Positions 59,065 through 64,000 of a stretch of DNA of 64,000 nt are shown one piece after another. A model generated the notes under the pieces. It did not search any database and was not told the DNA's origin. It saw only the letters and a list, made by a program, of their open reading frames with translations. The position numbers and the translations under genes are program-made. Position 1 is the first letter of the stretch. The number at the start of each line of letters is the position of its first letter. The DNA is from Bacteroidota bacterium. GTDB taxonomy: Bacteria; Bacteroidota; Ignavibacteria; Ignavibacteriales; Ignavibacteriaceae. The stretch covers positions 1 through 64,000 of the forward strand of contig JAKALM010000007.1 in assembly GCA_021824145.1 (NCBI GenBank), given 5' to 3'.

Positions 59065-59772
59065 TTATATGCTATCAAGAAGCAAGAAATTATTTTTTTT
59101 GTAATTCCTATTTGCTTCAAAATTCTTTGATTTGAATTTACAAATTTTGAGTAGAGGGCAAATAGAACATTTGGGATTTGTAGGTTTGCATATTTCTCTA
59201 CCCAACTTTATTAAATTTGTGTGGATAGAGTGTGCAATTTTATCAGGTAAATAATTATTGAGAAGTTTAAATGTTTTATCTGGGGTACTAGTATTTACAA
59301 CCCCAATTCTATTTAATGTTCGATGGACATGAGTGTCTACAGGACAAATATTTCTTCTCATAGAAAACAATAGGACACAACTTGCTGTCTTTATACCAAT
59401 TCCCTTAAACTTAGTCAACTCAGTAATCACTTCTTGGTCTTTCATTTCTTCTAAATAATCTAAAGTAATTTCACCTTTTTCTTCTTTCAAAGTAGTTAAA
59501 AGCTTTTTAATAGATTTTGATTTTTGTTTATTCAACCCAGCAACTCTAATTTCTTTTTCTAATTGCTCAGTTGAAAGCTTTGAAACCGATTCCCAATCAG
59601 CATAATTGTTTTTCAAATTCGTAAAAGCTTTATAAGAATTTTTATCATTTGTATTTTGAGAAAGTATTGTAGCAATTAAAAGATCGACTGGCTTTGGAGG
59701 AATTTTTGAGCGAGGAGGAATACCATATTTTTTTATAAGTAAATCATTAATATCTTTAATTTTATTTTTCAT
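59065..59772 (-). CDS. nth: Endonuclease III (DNA glycosylase/AP lyase)
   Basis: Base-excision repair enzyme removing oxidised pyrimidines, 235 residues. The helix-hairpin-helix LTKFKGIGIKTASCVL with catalytic lysine, the catalytic aspartate in CPVDTHVHR and the iron-sulfur motif C-x6-C-x2-C-x5-C (CKPTNPKCSICPLLKIC) are all present. A basic tail of about 20 residues follows the cluster. It is transcribed alone or from its own promoter, since a terminator lies upstream. Confidence 0.93.
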   Translation of the reverse strand: MKNKIKDINDLLIKKYGIPPRSKIPPKPVDLLIATILSQNTNDKNSYKAFTNLKNNYADWESVSKLSTEQLEKEIRVAGLNKQKSKSIKKLLTTLKEEKGEITLDYLEEMKDQEVITELTKFKGIGIKTASCVLLFSMRRNICPVDTHVHRTLNRIGVVNTSTPDKTFKLLNNYLPDKIAHSIHTNLIKLGREICKPTNPKCSICPLLKICKFKSKNFEANRNYKKNNFLLLDSI

Positions 59773-59782
59773 AAAGTGAAAT

Positions 59783-59813
59783 TATAAAAAAAGAGGAGCT
59801 GAAAGCTCCTCTT
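59783..59813 (-). terminator. Intrinsic terminator after the second PorV-like gene
   Basis: A 10-bp stem AAGAGGAGCT / AGCTCCTCTT with a three-base loop (59791-59813), followed on the minus strand by a run of seven T. It separates the surface-protein locus from nth. Confidence 0.92.
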
Positions 59814-59831
59814 AATTTTGTTTTAAATAAA

Positions 59832-60866
59832 TTATAACTGCAAACCTATATCAATAAATTGCACGCTTTCTAACCTTCCATAAGTAGCCCATCCGTAATT
59901 AAACATTACAACAAATTGATTATTAATTTTGTAATTTACTCCGCCTCCTAATGTTAAACCTTCTTCACTATTTCTCATAAAAAGTGATTTGTAACCTGCG
60001 CGGACAAAAAACATTTCATTGTAAGCAAATTCCAAACCGCTATTCAAATATTCTGTATTGTCATTTGGATGGTTTGCATCAACAGCTCCTGTAAGTCGGA
60101 TATATCTACTTTTAATTAGATTCATTGATAAACCAATTCTAAATGTTAAAGGAAGATCATAGCTATCAGTATTGTATTGAGATAAAATATTATTTGGTCC
60201 AGAGTTCACGTTGTTATTTGGATCAGTATTAAAGAGTAAATCTCTACCAGACATTTGCATTTTAGAACCAAAGTTAGATATGCTTGCTCCAATTACTAGA
60301 TCGTTGAATGGTGTTATATAATAGGTTCCTACATCAACGGCAAAGCCACTTGCACTTTCATTCCAAATAGCTTCTCTAATATATTTTGCTTGAAATCCAA
60401 AAGAAAACCTATCAGTAAGTTTTCTAGCAAACCCGACACCAATTGCAATTGAACTTGCATCCCAATATTCTCCGTTCCCATCAGGGTAATCAAATGTTCT
60501 TACTTTATCTTGAGGAACTGATAATGAAGTAAGATCTGCAAATAATACACCTAAATCAGGAATATTAATTGACGCCGCAGCAAAGTCATAGCTTATATCG
60601 GCAAGCCAATTTGCATGATTGAATGTAACTTGAGAGTTTCCATCTTCATTTGCTAATCCTGCTGGATTATAATAGATAGCATAAATATCATTGCTTAAAC
60701 CAGCATATGCACCACCCATACCAATGGATCTTGCTCCAGCACCAATTTTCAAAAACTGACCAGCAGTAGTACCAACTTTAGCAGTGCTTCTATCTGATTG
60801 TGCAAAAACTAAATTGCTTGTTAATAATAATATACTTGTTAAATAAATTGTTAAAAATTTTTTCAT
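59832..60866 (-). CDS. Second PorV/UPF0164-like outer-membrane protein
   Basis: A 344-residue outer-membrane barrel with signal peptide (1-22). TAGQFLKIGAGARSIGMGGAYAGL and AIYYNPAGLAN match PorV-type proteins, and it is a paralog of the one at 29290-30270 with the same start motif. It follows the giant T9SS-type protein gene by 71 bases, with a hairpin between them, so cargo and barrel are made as a pair here too. Confidence 0.82.
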   Translation of the reverse strand: MKKFLTIYLTSILLLTSNLVFAQSDRSTAKVGTTAGQFLKIGAGARSIGMGGAYAGLSNDIYAIYYNPAGLANEDGNSQVTFNHANWLADISYDFAAASINIPDLGVLFADLTSLSVPQDKVRTFDYPDGNGEYWDASSIAIGVGFARKLTDRFSFGFQAKYIREAIWNESASGFAVDVGTYYITPFNDLVIGASISNFGSKMQMSGRDLLFNTDPNNNVNSGPNNILSQYNTDSYDLPLTFRIGLSMNLIKSRYIRLTGAVDANHPNDNTEYLNSGLEFAYNEMFFVRAGYKSLFMRNSEEGLTLGGGVNYKINNQFVVMFNYGWATYGRLESVQFIDIGLQL

Positions 60867-60900
60867 AATTATAAAATCCTGTTAGTTTGATTTTTCAAAC

Positions 60901-60932
60901 ATGGCTCAGTTAAACTAAATTAACGGAGCCAT
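60901..60932 (-). terminator. Hairpin between the giant surface protein and its PorV-like partner
   Basis: Arms ATGGCTCAGTTAA and TTAACGGAGCCAT form a 12-bp stem with one mismatch. The T-run behind it is poor, so it may lower rather than stop transcription into the barrel gene. The position matches the hairpin at 34631-34670 in the first surface operon. Confidence 0.5.
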
Positions 60933-60937
60933 AAATT

Positions 60938-63900
60938 TTATTTTATAACTGCAAACCTTCCAATTTTTTCACCAATACCTGGCGCATCTACATGGAAGAT
61001 ATATACTCCATATGCAATTCTCTCACCTTCGTAGCTCAATAAATCCCACGAAGCCATACTCGTATTATCGTCTTTCTCTATCGTCTGTACCAATTCACCA
61101 GTGATAGTATAAATTCGAATTGTACATTTAGGAGGAAGATTTCTAAATTGAATTTGTCTATCGCCTCTTGCATCAGTAAATATTCCAGGATTTTCTGCAA
61201 TACTGTAAGCCACATACGGATTGGGAACAACATAAATATTATTAAGATCACTTTTAGCCAAATCAGTTTTGAACTCAGCAGGCACTGTATGATACAAATA
61301 TGTATCTCCAGTTTGAAATGGTTTCAATGTCTTAACTGCAAATACATCACCTGGTTTTGGATAAACAGGAGTAATTCCACTGTTAGGCAAACTAAAATCA
61401 ACCTCATAACTAACTGTAGAACCTGATGCAGTTTGCGGTCTAAGAATTATCGGTTGATCAAAACTCCATCTTGTTAAAGTTTTTGTTCCTGTTTTAACAA
61501 ACAACAAATACTTTGCGGGTTGATTTGTTGTAGTATTAATGATATTAAATGGACAAACAATTTTTACACTTCCTAAATTGGTAATTGCAGTATCACCAGG
61601 ATGCAACCATCCTCCAGTATCAGTGGTATCAAATCCCGTCCATCTAATTTCCCAATCTGCACGATAAGGAACCTTTGGATTTCCTGCCGAAGGTGGAAAA
61701 ACTAGTTTATAATTTATGTTTATTTTGTTATTATTTACATAACCTGAATTTACCGTATCTAGTACAAGCGGATCATTTTGAACTTTAATTCTCAAACCAT
61801 CAAAGCTATTATTTCCATCTTCATTATTAATAAGCTTGCTTTGATAAACTGGATAATATCTATATACAGCTTTAAATATTTCTCCAAGTGGCAACGAACC
61901 TTTTGATGAACCTCTAATTCTTCCATACTGCGAATTTAAAACATATTTTGAAGCATCAACAAGATTATTACCCGAATCAAATAATTGAAAACTTTCTGGA
62001 ATAATATTTGGCTGGCTTAAAGATACAAATACTGTATCATTCGATTTGAAAGTTTCATTTATTCCGGTAGAATCAATTACATTATAAGTTAGAGTGTCAG
62101 AAAATACCACTTTATAAAGTTTATCTTGAACTGCAAGATTATTTAAGACTTGCATTTTAATTTTCCCCGTTGAGTTACCAGTAATCTGTTGAGGTGTTCC
62201 ATCCAAACCTGCCTCAGCATTTTTTACTCCAGATGGCAAAGGGCCAGGGGTTGCTTCTGCAGTATTGACGTCAAATTTAAGTTTGCCAGTAATTGGATCT
62301 TTGGAAATTACTGATTGACATTCAGATGGTGGAATACTAAACTGAATAGATCCCATATCGTAAGAAACTAAAGCATAATAGTATGTAACTCCATTCTGCA
62401 CTGTTGAATCGACAAATTGGTGGACTAAACCAGTGTTGCTGCCAATATAATATTTTACAGCATGGCCAGTATATTCAACTGGAAAGAATCCAGATAGAGA
62501 ATCAACTAAATCCCATTGAGCTCTTTTTCCAGTGTTAGGGTCAAACAAAGCCTGACCTAAAAATGGGGTTCCATTGCCATCAGTAATTGTATAAACATCG
62601 CTAAAATTATAATCTCTGCTTCTATAAAGTTTATAACCTTCAAAGTCATTTATTCGTGTAAATGGATCAAATGATTTTTCAGCTTTTGTATCCCAATAAA
62701 GTGTAACTCTACCATTGCCAGGCACAGCTGTAAGTGTTGGCTTGTCTGGTGGTTTTGCAAATCTGTAGGATGATTCTAAAATTCTTTGAGAAGTTTCAGC
62801 ATTAAGGACTAATGCATCCAGATTATCACCGAATAAAATTGACATTGAAAATCTTTGTGATTGAAGTTTTTCTAATTTCATCGGGCCAGTATCAAAGTTA
62901 AAAATATTATCACCTGGCTGTTGCAATAGTGTTTGGTTTGGATCAATACTATCTGATGAAGCCCATTCCCACATTAATGAATAATTCAATGGAACGTTCG
63001 GTAAGCCGTTTGTATACTGTGCTGCATGGAAAGCAGTTAATCCTAATTGATCTGATTCATTTACATCTCTCATTCCAAAATCTGGTTCAGAACCAGCCCA
63101 TAAATATCCTGGCAGTTTTTCGTCTGATATTGGTTCACCAGCGTCATATTTACCATTTCCATTTTGATCTAGAAACCAAGCCTGAGAAGGTTTACCATCT
63201 CCTTCGCCGTAATCTGGACCTGGATAGTTTGGTGAATTAGGGCCAATTCCATCGATACCAACATCGTCTTTTGATGGATCCCAATCGCCATTTTCATCAC
63301 CAGACCATCTTGGTTTTGGGGCACCATATACTGCGGTGTATTTAGTTACATCAGCTATTCCAGTGGTCAAAGGATATTTTATCCCGTCGATATAATAACC
63401 AGCTGAATTGTATGGACTTTCATCAATAATACCATCATCATCATTATCAATTCCATCAGTAGAATTTGTTGGTGATTCCAAAAATTTCCAACCAAAATAC
63501 CCAGGTACTAATCCGCCCATTCCTTTAAAGTCACTATCCCAAGCATAAACCATACTTCTAGCTCTTTGGTCGTATGCATCAGCAAGCGGACCTTTAGGAG
63601 GAATGAAGAAAGCAAGATCATCGCTGTAATCACTGTAACCGCCTATATGAGGATCGCCATGCATTCCAAAATAAACTTTTGGAAGATCTTTATCGCTCAC
63701 GTTTGTAATTTGATAAACTACAAATAAAATATCTTTAGCTAAGGCATTATTAAACTGAAAGATTCTAACAGCACAATCTAATCCCATACCTCGTTTAGTT
63801 GAATCATTTAAAAATGGATAGTATGGAAATTGCTTATTTGTATAATCATCCATAACGTAATATGCTTCTTCATCAGGTGCCGTTGCTTGATCTCCTAAGA

Positions 63901-64000
63901 AAGCTGGCCAAACATATTTTCCAATTCGAGGATCGTACCAGCTATCCGGCCAAGAATCCGGTTTGCCATCATGGTTATTATCGGGAGCATTTAAAGTAGC
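60938..64000 (-). CDS. Giant T9SS-type secreted protein, 5' end beyond the window
   Basis: A reading frame of 1,020 codons that is still open at the window edge (coding is visible up to 64000), so the signal peptide is not seen. It has calcium-loop-like segments (NHDGKPDSWPD, DQNGNGKYDAGEP, ENGDWDPSKDD), a fibronectin III-like domain with NDFEGYKLYRSRDYN and a variant T9SS sorting domain ending GRFAVIK. It is a larger paralog of 36857-38974. An internal ATG at 63853 should not be taken as its start. Function unknown. Confidence 0.75.
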   Translation of the reverse strand, partial: ATLNAPDNNHDGKPDSWPDSWYDPRIGKYVWPAFLGDQATAPDEEAYYVMDDYTNKQFPYYPFLNDSTKRGMGLDCAVRIFQFNNALAKDILFVVYQITNVSDKDLPKVYFGMHGDPHIGGYSDYSDDLAFFIPPKGPLADAYDQRARSMVYAWDSDFKGMGGLVPGYFGWKFLESPTNSTDGIDNDDDGIIDESPYNSAGYYIDGIKYPLTTGIADVTKYTAVYGAPKPRWSGDENGDWDPSKDDVGIDGIGPNSPNYPGPDYGEGDGKPSQAWFLDQNGNGKYDAGEPISDEKLPGYLWAGSEPDFGMRDVNESDQLGLTAFHAAQYTNGLPNVPLNYSLMWEWASSDSIDPNQTLLQQPGDNIFNFDTGPMKLEKLQSQRFSMSILFGDNLDALVLNAETSQRILESSYRFAKPPDKPTLTAVPGNGRVTLYWDTKAEKSFDPFTRINDFEGYKLYRSRDYNFSDVYTITDGNGTPFLGQALFDPNTGKRAQWDLVDSLSGFFPVEYTGHAVKYYIGSNTGLVHQFVDSTVQNGVTYYYALVSYDMGSIQFSIPPSECQSVISKDPITGKLKFDVNTAEATPGPLPSGVKNAEAGLDGTPQQITGNSTGKIKMQVLNNLAVQDKLYKVVFSDTLTYNVIDSTGINETFKSNDTVFVSLSQPNIIPESFQLFDSGNNLVDASKYVLNSQYGRIRGSSKGSLPLGEIFKAVYRYYPVYQSKLINNEDGNNSFDGLRIKVQNDPLVLDTVNSGYVNNNKININYKLVFPPSAGNPKVPYRADWEIRWTGFDTTDTGGWLHPGDTAITNLGSVKIVCPFNIINTTTNQPAKYLLFVKTGTKTLTRWSFDQPIILRPQTASGSTVSYEVDFSLPNSGITPVYPKPGDVFAVKTLKPFQTGDTYLYHTVPAEFKTDLAKSDLNNIYVVPNPYVAYSIAENPGIFTDARGDRQIQFRNLPPKCTIRIYTITGELVQTIEKDDNTSMASWDLLSYEGERIAYGVYIFHVDAPGIGEKIGRFAVIK

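Noticed and set aside
60938-63853. Giant protein as a complete gene starting at the ATG at 63853
   Set aside because: The frame continues open to the window edge with coding-like sequence (WPDSWYDPRIGKYVWPAFLG), so the ATG is internal.

Overview
The window looks like chromosome from a member of the Ignavibacteria (Bacteroidota/Chlorobi side). Several things point there: strongly AT-rich DNA; secreted proteins ending in a type IX secretion (T9SS) sorting domain whose linker reads NYPNPFNPTT or similar; PorV-type outer-membrane proteins; an 11-gene complex I operon without nuoE, nuoF and nuoG; and an atpD-atpC pair split from the rest of the ATP synthase genes. The placement is inferred from gene content, because no rRNA or other phylogenetic marker is present. 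No tRNA, rRNA, CRISPR array, intact insertion sequence or prophage was seen.

Layout. 1-394 is pyrimidine-rich noncoding DNA with a short 11-bp tandem repeat. 395-7634 (minus) is an envelope-type gene run: alanine racemase, an unknown helical protein, mannose-1-phosphate guanylyltransferase, an unusual RpiB-like protein with a EutQ-like N-terminus, a TolB-like propeller and a secreted N-acetylmuramoyl-L-alanine amidase. 8002-18438 (plus) is nuoABCDHIJKLMN, closed by a clear terminator. 18531-20894 (minus) holds an unknown membrane protein, thioredoxin reductase and an atypical thioredoxin. 21097-23817 (plus) is an iron-sulfur and oxidative-stress group: cysteine desulfurase, an unknown small protein, an A-type Fe-S carrier and superoxide dismutase. 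23893-25730 (minus) is atpDC.

25854-38974 (minus) is a seven-gene, tightly packed cell-surface operon: three T9SS-type secreted proteins, a lipoprotein with extracellular-type domains, a TonB-dependent receptor, a PorV-like barrel and a propeller lipoprotein. A second PorV-like gene beside a giant T9SS-type protein lies at 59832-64000 and runs off the window. 39216-42523 is gene-poor and carries two unrelated methyltransferases and apparent gene debris. 42524-49636 (minus) is a self-contained 2-oxoacid dehydrogenase operon (E3, LipB, fused E1, E2, LipA), so the complex and both of its lipoylation enzymes are encoded together.

49955-54231 (plus) is a respiratory cluster: a MerR-type regulator with a cysteine-rich tail, a seven-heme cytochrome c, a cytochrome b561-type membrane protein and an octaheme cytochrome of the tetrathionate-reductase type. 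It converges on cytochrome bd oxidase (cydAB). An Lrp/AsnC regulator and tyrosine phenol-lyase follow, then an endonuclease III.

Together the window describes a Gram-negative heterotroph with flexible respiration: complex I, a microaerobic bd oxidase and a multiheme cytochrome branch. It can oxidise 2-oxoacids and probably tyrosine, and it invests heavily in T9SS surface proteins. The least explained parts are the seven-gene surface operon and its partial duplicate, the EutQ/RpiB-like fusion lacking the usual catalytic residue, and the Cys-rich MerR plus octaheme module.
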